Source: Bacteroidota bacterium (GTDB lineage Bacteria; Bacteroidota; Bacteroidia; AKYH767-A; OLB10). Taken from it: DNA of 64,000 nt. Under the pieces are notes generated by a model. That model searched no databases. It saw nothing but the letters and a program-made list of their open reading frames with translations, and was not told the DNA's origin. Below are positions 9,772 to 20,578 of this stretch, in pieces (position 1 is the stretch's first letter; the number at the start of each line of letters is the position of its first letter). The DNA lies in contig JADKJB010000006.1 of assembly GCA_016722525.1 (NCBI GenBank), positions 1 to 64,000 on the forward strand, given 5' to 3'. The position numbers were made by a program, and so were the translations under genes.

Positions 9772-12700
9772 ATGAACAAATTAAACTATCTCATTAAAAA
9801 AGCGCGGAGTTTATGGCAATTCGCAATTGTACTTGTCTTTTATTCATTACTAACGTTTTCGGCGCATGCGCAGTTGGCAAATGTACCGATCACCGGTTTT
9901 ACCAATGACCTTGTAGCAAATGGCACGGGTGATGGTACAAATGGTACCACTCTTAACACTGCCACCACTGGCAATATGAACGGAATGGTTACTCAACCAA
10001 CCATTGGAGTGGATGGAGTAGGTTACACTTTTATTGATGCTACTTACAAGTGGTGGACGGGAAGTGTTGCTCCGGCATGTTACTTGCCAACTGGTGGTGC
10101 TATACCAAGTGCCATTACTTCAGGGTTAACATATCAGCTTCAAAGTTATTCTGCTTTCAATGCAATGACTATTGTAAGCAATACTTATCCGGGTTCGGTA
10201 TGGCCAACAACGGGAACTGTTACATTGACAGCACCATCCAGTTATACGAATTTGTATGTGTTGTATGAGTCTGTTATGAATACTGCGGGGCCAACCATTA
10301 CTGCAACAGTTACATTTACAGATGCCACCACTCAGGTGTTTTCCGGTAATACATTATTGAACTGGTTTACAGCTACCGGTGTAGCATATACGCCGAGTAT
10401 TTCCAGAGCACAAAATGTTGCAGCCGGAGCAGCAAATGCATGTGCTACGGGTCCTTATTTATTTCAAATGAACCTGGCTTTAAGTGCAGGTAATTACGGA
10501 AAGACCGTTCAAAGCATTTCATTCAACTGGTCGGCTGCTACAGGTGCTGCTGCTAACACTGTTGATTACTTTCATGTATTGGCATTAGGTGGTCTGACTC
10601 CTTGCGCAGGAACACCAACACCAGGTAATACGCTTTCAACTGCCAATCCTGCTTGTCCGAGTACAAATTTTACATTATCAATGCAAAATGGAACAGGGGG
10701 AGGCGCTACTTATCAATGGCAATCATCCCTTGATGGTTCAACATGGACGGACATTTCAGGTGCTACTTCACCTACAAGGGTTGCTGCTCAAACGGTATCT
10801 ACCTATTACCAATGTGTGGTTACTTGCGGTGCAAATACAGGAACATCTACACCCATTCAAGTAAATATGGCTGTCCCTTTAAACGGAACCTATACAATTA
10901 ATAGCGGAACAATAACAGGTGGAACCAACTTCCAAACTTTCACTGCATTAAAAGATATTTTGAATTGTGTGGGTGTTTCAGGTCCGGTTACTGTAAACGT
11001 AGTTGCAGCAAGTGGACCTTACACTGAGCAAGTTCAATTTAATGCTATTCCCGGAGCATCAGCTACTAATACTATTACAATCAATGGAAATAGTAATACA
11101 TTAACTTTTGGTGCAACGCTCAGTACTGCACCTGGTACATTGGTTTTGAATGGAACTGATTATATGACAGTAAACAACCTTACAGTTGCCGGAACAGGAG
11201 GGACTTATGCTTTTGCCTGCCATCTTTACAATCAAGCAGATAATAATACGTTCAGCGGCTGTACTTTTAATGTGCCTGCAAACTGTACCAATACAACGCA
11301 GGTGCCATTTTCAATAAGTGGTTCAGCTACCTCCGCAACAACTTCAGGAGTATCTGGTAATAACAATATTGTTACAGGTTGTACCATTTTTAGTGGTTAC
11401 TATAATACTTGTTTTGTTGGAAACAGTGCAGGTATAAATACTGGAAACCAATTAATAAATTGCAATATATTGGATCAGTATTTATATGCTACTTATTTCC
11501 TGTATCAAAATGGAATGGTTGTTCGTGGTAATACATTATCGCGGCCAACACGTACATCCTTAAGTACCTATTACGGGCTTTATGTTTCTACAAGTTGCAT
11601 TAATATGTTGGTTGAAAAAAACCAAATCAGAAATACTTGGGCTACTGCACCGGCAAGTACTGGCACGCAATATTGTATTTATAATACGGCTGCAGGAACA
11701 TCAGGAAGTGAAAATTTGTTTTATAACAACTTAGTTTCCGACATTAATTTTAACGGAACTATTTATGGACTTTATTTCTCAGGTTCCAATTATTTAAAGG
11801 CTTACCACAATACCCTTTCATTTGACCAAACTGGTGCAAGCGGAACCACAACTACGTATGCTATTTATTCAACAGGTACGCTTACAAGAGATTTTAGAAA
11901 CAATGTTGTTACAGTAACACGTGGTGGAACGGGAACAAAATATTGTACATATATGACCACACCTGCAACAGTTACAAGTAATAATAATAACTTGTATATG
12001 AACTCAGCAGCAGGAACAAATTATGTGGGTTACAATGGTACCAATTATGCAACACTTTCTGCCTGCCAGTCACGTTCAGGAAAAGATGCAAATAGTGTAA
12101 GTTTAGATCCTGTATATACATCTCCAATTACATTCAATTATACACCAACAACTTCTCCATTAAATGATATTGGAGCAGCTTTGGGAATTCTGACTGACAT
12201 TACAGGAGCTCCAAGAAGTGGATCAACACCTGATCCGGGAGCGTATGAATTTTCAGTTGGACCTTGTGCAGGAACACCAACACCTGGAAATACTGTTGCA
12301 TCTTCAAATCCTACATGCCCTGGTTCAACACTTGTTCTTTCTTTACAGAATTTTACACTTGGTTCAGGAGTTACTTACCAATGGCAAACTTCTCCTGATG
12401 GCAGTACCTGGACAAATGTTTCAGGTGCAAACTCATCTACATATTCATTATTACAAACAACTGCTACCTACTACCAATGTTTGGTGACATGTTCAACAGG
12501 ACCAAGTACAGGAACTTCAACGCCTGTTCTTGTAAATCAAAATCCGGCTAGTGCGTGTTATTGTACACCCACCACTACAGGAGGAGGCACCTATTATATA
12601 AGCAACTTTACTACTACAGGTGGTACTACCAACATCAACAATACTTCTGCCAGTGGAGCCGCCTATACAAACTTTTTTGCTACTGTTGGTATGTCAGCTG

Positions 12701-15183
12701 TACAGAATACTTCTGTTAACTGGACTATGACAATTGCCGGAGGTAGCACTTATGGTAAGGCAATTTGGGTTGACTGGAATCAGGACGGTACTTTTTCCGC
12801 AGGCGAACAGGTTGCATCCAGTACAGCTTATGCTTCCTCACCATTTACAGGAAGTTTTACGGTGCCTCTAACAGCAATTGCAGGTACAACACGTATGCGA
12901 ATGGTTGCGTCTTTTACACCAGCTAATCCAAGTGATCCTTGCACCATCTCTGGTTCGGGCGAGTATGAAGATTATGCATTTACTGTAATTGCACAATCAA
13001 ACTGTTCTGGCATTCCAGCTCCGGGAAATACACTTTCATCATCTAATCCGGCCTGTGCCAATTCTTCAATAACATTATCTTTCCAAAATACTAATCTTGG
13101 AACTGGTATTTCCTATCAATGGCAAACCTCCCCTGACGGCAGCACGTGGACAAACGTATCAGGTGCTACATCGTTAACTTATGTGGTTACACAAACTACA
13201 GCTACATATTACCAATGTATTGTTACATGTAGCTTTGGAAGCAGTGGTAATTCAACACCTTTATTGGTTACACAGAACCCATTAACTGCATGTTATTGTA
13301 CACCAAACACCACAGGAGGCACCACTTATTATATAAGCAACTTGCTTACAACCGGAGGTACTACCAATATCAACAATACCTCTGCCGGTAGTGCAACTGG
13401 ATATCAGAACTTTTTTTCTACAGCAAGTATGTCTGCAATGCAAGGTACTTCTGTTAATTTCACTATGACTATTGCCGGAGGTGGTACTTACGGAAGAGCA
13501 ATTTGGATTGACTTTAACCAGGATGGTGTTTTTGGTGCTGGGGAACAGGTTGTGTCCAGTACAAGTTATGTCGCTTCACCAATATCGGGAAGTTTTACTG
13601 TACCGTTAACTGCAATCGCAGGTACCACACGTATGCGTATTCTTGCAAGTTTTACACCCAATAACCCCAGCAATCCTTGCGCCAACTCCGGTACAGGCGA
13701 ATATGAAGATTATGCCTTTGACGTAATTCCATTACCTAATTGTGTAGCTCCTCCTGCATCCGTAACATCATCGATGACAGTTGCAGGTGCAGTTTGCGGA
13801 TCAGGAAGTAAAACTTTAACACTTTCAGGAATTACACCTGCATCAGGATTAACTTATCAGTGGCAGGAATCTGTTTCAGGTACGCCAGGAACATTTGTGA
13901 ATGTTACTACAGGAACAGGTGGTACAACTAATACATTTACTACAGCAACATTAACTTCATCTATGTATTATTTGTGTGAGGTTGGTTGTTCTTTCGGAGG
14001 AGGAACTACTCTTTCTTCTTCTACTCAGGTTGTAGTAAGTACTGCACCAACGCTGAGTGTAATACCTTTAAGCGGAACAAATGTTTGCAGTGGTTCAAAT
14101 GTTGATTTGTCAGCGAGCGGTGCATTGACTTATTCATGGTCCGTGAATCCCGGTGTAACTGGTTATCCAATTGTATCATTGTTGAGCACTCCAAATAATA
14201 CTGCAACAGTAACTTCCAGACCAACTTCAACTTTGGCTTCTGGAACAGGTGCACCTCCCGCAACTGTTGCAACTCCAACATGGACATATACTGTAGTCGG
14301 CACAGCTGCGAATGGTTGTACTTCTTCTGCTGTAGTGGTATTAAATGTAATAACAACACCTGTTGTTCCATTACAGTTAACTTATACCAATTCACCTGAT
14401 CCTGTTTGTGCACCCGGAACACCAATTACATTTACAGTGAATAATCCAGGTTCAATTGGAGCCGGTACATGGACTTATAACTGGTATGATCAGACTGGGA
14501 CAACATTATTGCAATCAACAACCAATGCATTAAGTACAGATACTTATACTCCTTCAACTCCAGTTTCGAATGGCAATTACATTTATACAGTTAAAGTGAC
14601 CAATTCACTTTGTCCGAGTTCATATGCAATTGCTTCTCCGACTTATTTTGTTGGTTACACATCGTTGAATGTTGGGACAAATGCAAAGTGCGGTGATAAC
14701 GGAGTATTAAATGTTTATCCTGAAGGACAAACAAATTTCTCTACATGGTATTCTAATAATTTCAATACCGGTTTAAATGGACCTGCCTTTGATGCATTGT
14801 ATGGAAATGCTGTGATCAGTTCAGGACTCTGTAATATTACTACTCAAACTAACAGCCAAAATGGTACTTTATTAGTTAGGAATCCGGCTGCCATAAACAC
14901 GAACAACCTTCAGGTTGATTTCAAATTGAGTACAGCTCCAAGAGGTTTTGCTTTTAATATTTTAGGTGCCGATGGTCTAGCCTGGAGTTATGCTCCGGAT
15001 GTATGGCAGGGACAATTAACACCTGGTACTGGTGGTTTTCAAGCTGAAGGTGGTTCCGGAACAGGATTCAAATTAGCTTTTGATGCAACTGCCAATGGTG
15101 CAGGAAATACTCCCGGTTGTTATCTTATGTATAATTGTACACACCTGATCAGGTCCTTTATCTGCAGGTGTACTTGCCTTTAA
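9772..15183 (+). CDS. Giant T9SS surface protein C, N-terminal part
   Basis: The start is ATG 9772 (MNKLNYLIKK), preferred over an upstream TTG at 9745 because it begins a good signal peptide ending AHAQ. Domains in order: an N-terminal region; an Ig-like domain (YQWQSSLDGSTWTDISG); a right-handed beta-helix-like stretch (about 11050-12260, many NNTFSGCTF/NNNIVTGCTI turns); two further Ig-like domains of the QWQTSPDGSTW type alternating with two GEVED domains (WVDWNQDGTF ... GEYEDYAF); more Ig-like domains; and the start of an L-type lectin-like domain (VDFKLSTAPRGFAFNIL). The frame breaks near 15140-15150 in the lectin-like domain and continues at 15149. Beta-helix, lectin and GEVED modules suggest carbohydrate or matrix binding (inferred). 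Confidence 0.85.
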   Translation: MNKLNYLIKKARSLWQFAIVLVFYSLLTFSAHAQLANVPITGFTNDLVANGTGDGTNGTTLNTATTGNMNGMVTQPTIGVDGVGYTFIDATYKWWTGSVAPACYLPTGGAIPSAITSGLTYQLQSYSAFNAMTIVSNTYPGSVWPTTGTVTLTAPSSYTNLYVLYESVMNTAGPTITATVTFTDATTQVFSGNTLLNWFTATGVAYTPSISRAQNVAAGAANACATGPYLFQMNLALSAGNYGKTVQSISFNWSAATGAAANTVDYFHVLALGGLTPCAGTPTPGNTLSTANPACPSTNFTLSMQNGTGGGATYQWQSSLDGSTWTDISGATSPTRVAAQTVSTYYQCVVTCGANTGTSTPIQVNMAVPLNGTYTINSGTITGGTNFQTFTALKDILNCVGVSGPVTVNVVAASGPYTEQVQFNAIPGASATNTITINGNSNTLTFGATLSTAPGTLVLNGTDYMTVNNLTVAGTGGTYAFACHLYNQADNNTFSGCTFNVPANCTNTTQVPFSISGSATSATTSGVSGNNNIVTGCTIFSGYYNTCFVGNSAGINTGNQLINCNILDQYLYATYFLYQNGMVVRGNTLSRPTRTSLSTYYGLYVSTSCINMLVEKNQIRNTWATAPASTGTQYCIYNTAAGTSGSENLFYNNLVSDINFNGTIYGLYFSGSNYLKAYHNTLSFDQTGASGTTTTYAIYSTGTLTRDFRNNVVTVTRGGTGTKYCTYMTTPATVTSNNNNLYMNSAAGTNYVGYNGTNYATLSACQSRSGKDANSVSLDPVYTSPITFNYTPTTSPLNDIGAALGILTDITGAPRSGSTPDPGAYEFSVGPCAGTPTPGNTVASSNPTCPGSTLVLSLQNFTLGSGVTYQWQTSPDGSTWTNVSGANSSTYSLLQTTATYYQCLVTCSTGPSTGTSTPVLVNQNPASACYCTPTTTGGGTYYISNFTTTGGTTNINNTSASGAAYTNFFATVGMSAVQNTSVNWTMTIAGGSTYGKAIWVDWNQDGTFSAGEQVASSTAYASSPFTGSFTVPLTAIAGTTRMRMVASFTPANPSDPCTISGSGEYEDYAFTVIAQSNCSGIPAPGNTLSSSNPACANSSITLSFQNTNLGTGISYQWQTSPDGSTWTNVSGATSLTYVVTQTTATYYQCIVTCSFGSSGNSTPLLVTQNPLTACYCTPNTTGGTTYYISNLLTTGGTTNINNTSAGSATGYQNFFSTASMSAMQGTSVNFTMTIAGGGTYGRAIWIDFNQDGVFGAGEQVVSSTSYVASPISGSFTVPLTAIAGTTRMRILASFTPNNPSNPCANSGTGEYEDYAFDVIPLPNCVAPPASVTSSMTVAGAVCGSGSKTLTLSGITPASGLTYQWQESVSGTPGTFVNVTTGTGGTTNTFTTATLTSSMYYLCEVGCSFGGGTTLSSSTQVVVSTAPTLSVIPLSGTNVCSGSNVDLSASGALTYSWSVNPGVTGYPIVSLLSTPNNTATVTSRPTSTLASGTGAPPATVATPTWTYTVVGTAANGCTSSAVVVLNVITTPVVPLQLTYTNSPDPVCAPGTPITFTVNNPGSIGAGTWTYNWYDQTGTTLLQSTTNALSTDTYTPSTPVSNGNYIYTVKVTNSLCPSSYAIASPTYFVGYTSLNVGTNAKCGDNGVLNVYPEGQTNFSTWYSNNFNTGLNGPAFDALYGNAVISSGLCNITTQTNSQNGTLLVRNPAAINTNNLQVDFKLSTAPRGFAFNILGADGLAWSYAPDVWQGQLTPGTGGFQAEGGSGTGFKLAFDATANGAGNTPGCYLMYNCTHLIRSFICRCTCL

Positions 15184-16420
15184 ACAAGGATCATGGTGGC
15201 AAGGATTGGTGAATGCTCCCGTTTCCATTATTATATCTCAAAATGGTTTTGTGACTGTTACCATCAATAATCAGGTGATCTTTGATCATGTGGCTTTACC
15301 AGCTGCTTATTTGACAGCTAATAAGAGTAACTGGTTACATGCTTTTACAGCTCGTACCGGTGGTTCGAATGAATTGCATGCAATTGATGATCTTAATATC
15401 CGATACAATACTTATGAATATAGTAATAACAGTACTAACGGTACTGATGGTACATGGCAATCATCAAATGTTTTCAACGGACTTGCTGCAGGATCCTATC
15501 CTGTTTGGGTAAGAAACCCTAACAACACTGCTTGTTTTGCTAACACAGGAACAGCGGTTATCGGAACAAGTCCTTCCCCATCATCTGCAATTACTGTTGC
15601 GGCAGATGGATTCAACACAACTATTTGTGCAGGTAGCAGTACTGATTTAACAACAGACGTTTCTATTCCGGGTGCTACATTCCTATGGGCGTCCGCATCT
15701 TCAATCGGTGGTCCTTACACTGCTGCAACAGGAACAAATAACACTGCCACTTATACATCAGGCACTTTGTTATCAAATACCTATTTCAGATGTACATTCA
15801 CTTGTCCTAGTTCTTCACCTGTGACTTCAACACCTGTTCTTGTAACAGTAAATAGTGGTTCAATAGCTTCTACAAACTCTCCTCAAACTATTAACTGTAT
15901 TGGTGATGCTGCAACTTTAACTGCAACACCAGGTGCAAATACAACTTGTGTTTGGTATGCTGGTCCAATCGGTGGCTCTCCTTTAGCTTCCGGAAATAGT
16001 TATGTAGTTACACCTGCATCTCTCCCTGCAACATATTATATTGAGCCTGTTACTACTCTGTTTACCAACCATTATAATGAAGGTGGACAAAAAGTAATTG
16101 CCAATACTTTTGGAACAGCTACAGGAGGAACAAGTATTGTAACAAGATTTACAACAACTGCCAGTATTCGTATTGACAGTATCAAAGTTTTACCTAATGC
16201 TTCAGGTACATTAACAATTGCATTACAGAATTCAGGTTCGGCAACGAATATTTTAACATTTAATCAGGTTATTTCTGCCGCACAGGTAGGAAGCTTTATT
16301 AATGTTCCTGTAAACTTTGTAATAACAGGTTCAGGAAATTATCAGTTGATAAACACAGGTGTTAGTTGCTCATACTATAGTCCGTATACCGAACTTATGC
16401 TGCACCTTATATGTCGTTAG
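15149..16420 (+). CDS. Giant T9SS surface protein C, segment 2 (lectin end and Ig-like domains)
   Basis: This continues gene C in another frame. It begins with the end of the L-type lectin-like domain (AGVLAFKQGSWWQGLVNAP, then ...VTVTINNQVIFDH) and goes on with Ig-like domains. Near 16393 the frame shifts again: 16396-16505 codes YAAPYMSLGGVFSITG in a third frame, and near 16506 it moves once more into the next segment. These are fragments of one gene rather than separate genes: no start sites or signal peptides lie at the breaks, and the encoded domains join smoothly. Confidence 0.75.
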   Translation, partial: SGPLSAGVLAFKQGSWWQGLVNAPVSIIISQNGFVTVTINNQVIFDHVALPAAYLTANKSNWLHAFTARTGGSNELHAIDDLNIRYNTYEYSNNSTNGTDGTWQSSNVFNGLAAGSYPVWVRNPNNTACFANTGTAVIGTSPSPSSAITVAADGFNTTICAGSSTDLTTDVSIPGATFLWASASSIGGPYTAATGTNNTATYTSGTLLSNTYFRCTFTCPSSSPVTSTPVLVTVNSGSIASTNSPQTINCIGDAATLTATPGANTTCVWYAGPIGGSPLASGNSYVVTPASLPATYYIEPVTTLFTNHYNEGGQKVIANTFGTATGGTSIVTRFTTTASIRIDSIKVLPNASGTLTIALQNSGSATNILTFNQVISAAQVGSFINVPVNFVITGSGNYQLINTGVSCSYYSPYTELMLHLICR

Positions 16421-16505
16421 GTGGTGTGTTTTCCATTACAGGAGCTGCTACTTCAGCTACTGGTGCAACGAGCACAAGTTTATATGGATCTGCATTTAAC
16501 TGGTC

Positions 16506-18197
16506 AATACAACTTCTTGTCCTGCAGGAAACGGTTCTCGTGTACCGGTAGTTGTGAATGCAAATCCTGCATACCTTGTTTCTGTTACCCCTGCAAATAC
16601 TGGTGCATTGTGTGCTGGATCAATTCAGTCTTTAGCTGCAACAAGTCCGAATGCATATAGCAACTATACATGGACACCAGTCACAAATCTTTATACAGAT
16701 GCTGCAGCAACGATACCTTACACAACAGGTACTAATGCTGCAACAGTATATGTTAAACCTGCCGGTGTTGCAAGTGTCACCTACACTGTTTCAACTGCCG
16801 GTAGCGGATGTACAAACACAGCAGTTACTAATGTGACTTCAATTTCAGCTCCTGTTGCAACAGTTACAGCATCACCAACTTCGGTTTGTCCTGGTGCAAA
16901 TGTTCAATTAGCTGCGAATGTTGCTATTGCAAGTGCTTATTGTACTGCAACCGGAGGAACAGGTACTTATTACATAAATGACTTCTCAACAACTGGTGGA
17001 GCAACGAATATTACCAATAACTCTTCAGGATTTTCAACCGGTGGCTATGGTTATTTTAGTTCCATGAATGTAACTCAAGCTGTGGGAAGTTCTGTAAGTT
17101 GGTCAGCTTCTAATTTTGCTCCCGGAACTTATGGTGTTTCAATTTATGTAGACTGGAATCAGAATGGAGTTTTAACAGATGCCGGTGAACAAATGTATAC
17201 TTCCGGTACTTATGTTTCTTCTGCTACAGGCAGCTTTGCAGTACCTGCAGGCGCATTGAATGGTAGTACTCGAATGAGAGTAGTAGTTGATTATCTGAAT
17301 ACTGCTCCGGGTGCATGTGATGTTGCAACATCACATGAAACGGAAGACTATAATTTTATTGTTACCGGAGGCGTAGCTCCACCGGTATATACCTATGACT
17401 GGTCTTCAAATTCAACTTACCTGAGTGCCACTACTATTGCAAATCCTGTTGCACAGAATATGATTTCAACACAGGTTTATTCAGTTGTTGTTACTTCCAC
17501 CTCAGGTGGTTGCAGTTCAACTATCAATCAGACAGTAATCGTAAACCCACTACCAGTTCCATTAGCAAGCAGCAATTCCCCTATATGTGCGGGAGCATCA
17601 CTTTCCTTATTTGGAAGTAATCAGGATCCACTTCAACCGTCTAATAATTATTTATGGACAGGTCCGGGTGGATACAATAACGTGGTGCAGAACCCTTTAA
17701 TTAATGGAACTACAGTAGCTAACTCCGGTTATTATGTAGTGGCAGTAACCAATAGTTTTGGATGTAGCAAATCGGATTCTACTTTGGTGGATATAGTTCC
17801 ACCACCGGCACTTAGTATTTTAAGTCAGACCAACGTAAGTTGTAATGGTGGTAATGATGGTGCTTACATCATTGTAGTTACTAATGACCCTAATCCGGGC
17901 TCAACGTTCTACAATTTCGATGGGGTGGTAGATACCGCAGGCTTCTATACCGGAGTAATTGCAGGCACCTATACGGTTCAGGTAACAGATGGAATAGGTT
18001 GTTTGAACAGTATTCAGGTAGTAATAACAGAACCGGATCTACTCACAGTGGCAGCGGGCAGCAATACGCCGGTATGTACAGGCACTTCGTTGAATCTTAC
18101 CGCAACTCCAGCAGGGGAACAGCACCTTTTACCTACTCCTGGACAGGCCCTAACGGCTTTGCCAGTACGTTACAAAATCCTACGATTGGTGGCGTGA
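16506..18197 (+). CDS. Giant T9SS surface protein C, segment 3 (GEVED and SprB-like repeat)
   Basis: Frame opens with NTTSCPAGNGSRVPVVV. It contains Ig-like sequence, a GEVED domain (YVDWNQNGVLTDAGEQ ... HETEDYNFIV), and then a SprB-like repeat (VSCNGGNDGAYIIV ... GTYTVQVTDGIGCLNS ... ITEPDLL). From about 17543 the DNA is nearly identical to gene D from 29157. A one-base loss in a G-run at about 18113-18117, where D has one G more, throws the frame off, so the last 26 or so residues are spurious. Confidence 0.78.
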   Translation, partial: NTTSCPAGNGSRVPVVVNANPAYLVSVTPANTGALCAGSIQSLAATSPNAYSNYTWTPVTNLYTDAAATIPYTTGTNAATVYVKPAGVASVTYTVSTAGSGCTNTAVTNVTSISAPVATVTASPTSVCPGANVQLAANVAIASAYCTATGGTGTYYINDFSTTGGATNITNNSSGFSTGGYGYFSSMNVTQAVGSSVSWSASNFAPGTYGVSIYVDWNQNGVLTDAGEQMYTSGTYVSSATGSFAVPAGALNGSTRMRVVVDYLNTAPGACDVATSHETEDYNFIVTGGVAPPVYTYDWSSNSTYLSATTIANPVAQNMISTQVYSVVVTSTSGGCSSTINQTVIVNPLPVPLASSNSPICAGASLSLFGSNQDPLQPSNNYLWTGPGGYNNVVQNPLINGTTVANSGYYVVAVTNSFGCSKSDSTLVDIVPPPALSILSQTNVSCNGGNDGAYIIVVTNDPNPGSTFYNFDGVVDTAGFYTGVIAGTYTVQVTDGIGCLNSIQVVITEPDLLTVAAGSNTPVCTGTSLNLTATPAGEQHLLPTPGQALTALPVRYKILRLVA

Positions 18198-18866
18198 GTG
18201 CTTAGAAGCGGGCCAGTATGATGTTACAATAACAGATGCGAATGGTTGTATAGGAAGTGGATCTACAGTGGTAGCGATAACCAACTCTCCAACAGCCACA
18301 GTAAGTTTGGGCAGTAGTAGTAGTGTGTTTAGGTGGTAATGCGACGGTAGAAATTGCATTTACAGGAACGGGCCCTTGGAGCTATACGCTCACAGGAAGT
18401 GGCGGACCTTATACAGGAACAACCAGCTCGAACCCGGAAAGTGTGAGTGTTACCTCCAACCGTATCCGGAACACAAAACTATAGCGTTACATCAGTATCT
18501 GATGCGAATTGTCCAATGGGCGGCACGGCATCGGGCACAGCCACAGTATTTGTAAGTACATCAGGACCTATCGGTGGGGTAGGCACTATTACCTCAGCAG
18601 CTAATGAAGCGTGTTTAAACACGGTGCTTCTAATTACCACTACCCCTGTATCGGGTCAGAATATTCGCTATTCATGGAACACGGGAAGTAACTCAGGAGT
18701 TGTATTGTACAGCACCAGTCCAGGCGGACCGTTTGTAGCACCACCATTTGAAACGGTAGCTCCACAGGTATATGCTCAGTTTGGAAGCTTAGGTACTTCT
18801 TCAGGCTATAACGTGTGCACGTTTGGAACTAACGGATGTGGCAGTACGAATAACAGATGTATATAG
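18198..18866 (+). CDS. Giant T9SS surface protein C, segment 4 (multiply broken)
   Basis: Aligned by eye with the intact copy in gene D (29815-30486). C lacks one T near 18202, lacks two bases near 18330 (GTGTGTTT became GTGTTT) and gains one base near 18451. The longest open piece is 18447-18866. It then meets TAG at 18864-18866, where D has TGG (Trp in RCIWIRG). It encodes Ig/PKD-like surface domains. Confidence 0.7.
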
Positions 18867-20194
18867 ATCAGAGGAACAGTGAGTATTCCGGGAGCCATTG
18901 TTGGTTCTACGGTAGCTTGTCCAAGCACAACACTAAGTTACTCTTGTGGATCGTCAGTAGGAGCAACGACCTATACCTGGACCCTGAATGGTTCGACAGG
19001 AGCAATTACCTCAGGACAAGGCACAACCAATGTACAGGTTACCTTCCCGGGCGGCTATACCACCGGTCAGTTATGTGTAACAGCATCCTTAGCATGCGGA
19101 GGTTCATCCACCAGTGCACCAAGATGCATGACCATAGCTAACGGAACACCACTATTGGGATCTATGAACGGTACGTTTACAGTATGTCCCGGAGCTACCA
19201 ACGTAGCGTTTAATGTTCCGGCATCACCTGGCGCAGCCAGCTACACCTGGACGGTACCTGCAGGCGCAAGCATTACAGGCGGACAAGGCACCCCTGCGAT
19301 CACAGTTACTTTTGGTCCCACCTATGTGGTAGGTAATATTTGTGTGTATGGCACTTCAACATGTGGAATTCAATCTTTGCTGCGTTGCAGAACGGTAGTG
19401 AGCAATAAGCCTAATACACCAGGAAATATAGTAGGTGCATCGACCGGCGTATGTGGTCAGACAATAACCTATTCAATAGGGGCAGTAGCCGGAGCGACAA
19501 GTTATACCTGGTCCATCACAGGAGGTGCTAGTTTCACTACTGCAAATGGAAGTACTTCGATAGATGTATTGTATCCGGGAGGTTATACCACTGGTCAATT
19601 GTGTGTAACAGCAAACAATGGTTGCGGATCAAGTGCGCCACGTTGTGTAACAATTAAAGGCACACCTGCTAATCCGGGAGTAATCACTGGACCAACAACA
19701 GTTTGTGCCAACGATGCAGCTGTTACTTATCAAATCGCAGCGGTTGCTGGAGCACAAGTTATGTATGGACTTTACCTGCAGGAGCGACATTCGTATCCGG
19801 ACAAGGACAGATATCTATTGATTGATTATGGAGTAGTAGGCGGAACCATCACCGTAGTAGCATCCGGACCATGTGGTGTTTCAGGAACACGTACATTGGC
19901 TATTACAATGAACTGTAAGTTGTCGTCAAGTACACTTCCGGGAGCAACAGTGAACGCCTACCCGAACCCAGTTAGTACCCAACTGAATGTAGAACTTGAT
20001 GCGATTGCAGTAGGAACTTATTCAGTGGAACTGATAGATGGTTTAGGTCGCGTGATCTATGCTACTGAAATGGTTGCTACAGTAGGAATAAATAACAACA
20101 CTATTGATGTTGCCCATTCGCTAAAGGTGTTTACACTTTGAGTGTTAAAAATGCAGATGGATTTGCGAAGCAGATTCGTGTTGCAGTGCAGTAA
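18867..20194 (+). CDS. Giant T9SS surface protein C, C-terminal PKD-like and sorting part
   Basis: This is in frame with 18447-18866 after the TAG. It has four PKD-like domains and the type A T9SS sorting domain. Compared with gene D, a C is missing near 19751 and bases are lost near 19810, so about 22 residues are misread before the frame recovers. A one-base loss near 20113 (GCCCATTCGC against GCCACATTCGC in D) moves the last 27 residues out of frame. The expected native stop is TAA 20192-20194. Confidence 0.78.
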
Positions 20195-20219
20195 ACAATC
20201 GAATAAAATTTAATTCAGG

Positions 20220-20250
20220 AAAAGCCCTCTTCTATCGAAGGGGCTTTTTA
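20220..20250 (+). terminator. Intrinsic terminator of gene C
   Basis: AAAAGCCCTCTTC-TATC-GAAGGGGCTTTTT, the same hairpin as behind genes A, B and D, 26 bases after the expected stop. Confidence 0.85.
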
Positions 20251-20578
20251 GTGTTTTATAGTTTTATAGTTTTATGGTTTTATAGTTTTATGGTTTTATA
20301 GTTTTATGGTTTTATAGTTTTATGGTTTTATAGTTTATTGGTTTTATAGTTTTGTGGTTTTATGGTTTTGTGGTTTTTATAGTTTTTAGTTTTATGGTTT
20401 TATAGTATTATGGTTTTGTGGTTTTATGGTTTTATAGTTTTATGGTTTTATAGTTTTATGGTTTTATAGTTTATTGGTTTTATGGTTTTATAGTTTTATA
20501 GTTTTATGGTTTTATGGTTTTGTAGTTTTATGGTTTTATAGTTTTATGGTTTTATAGTTTATTGGTTTTATAGTTAGT
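20251..20578. repeat. 8-bp repeat array behind gene C
   Basis: About 330 bp of alternating GTTTTATA and GTTTTATG octamers, more regular than the array behind gene A. The sequence after it (GTTAGTTGAAAGGGACACGG onward) is repeated behind the array of gene D. Confidence 0.9.

Noticed and set aside
16421..16660. Cys-rich 79-residue frame
   Set aside because: It overlaps the true continuation of gene C in another frame and its cysteines are a by-product of the shifted TGT/TGC codons.
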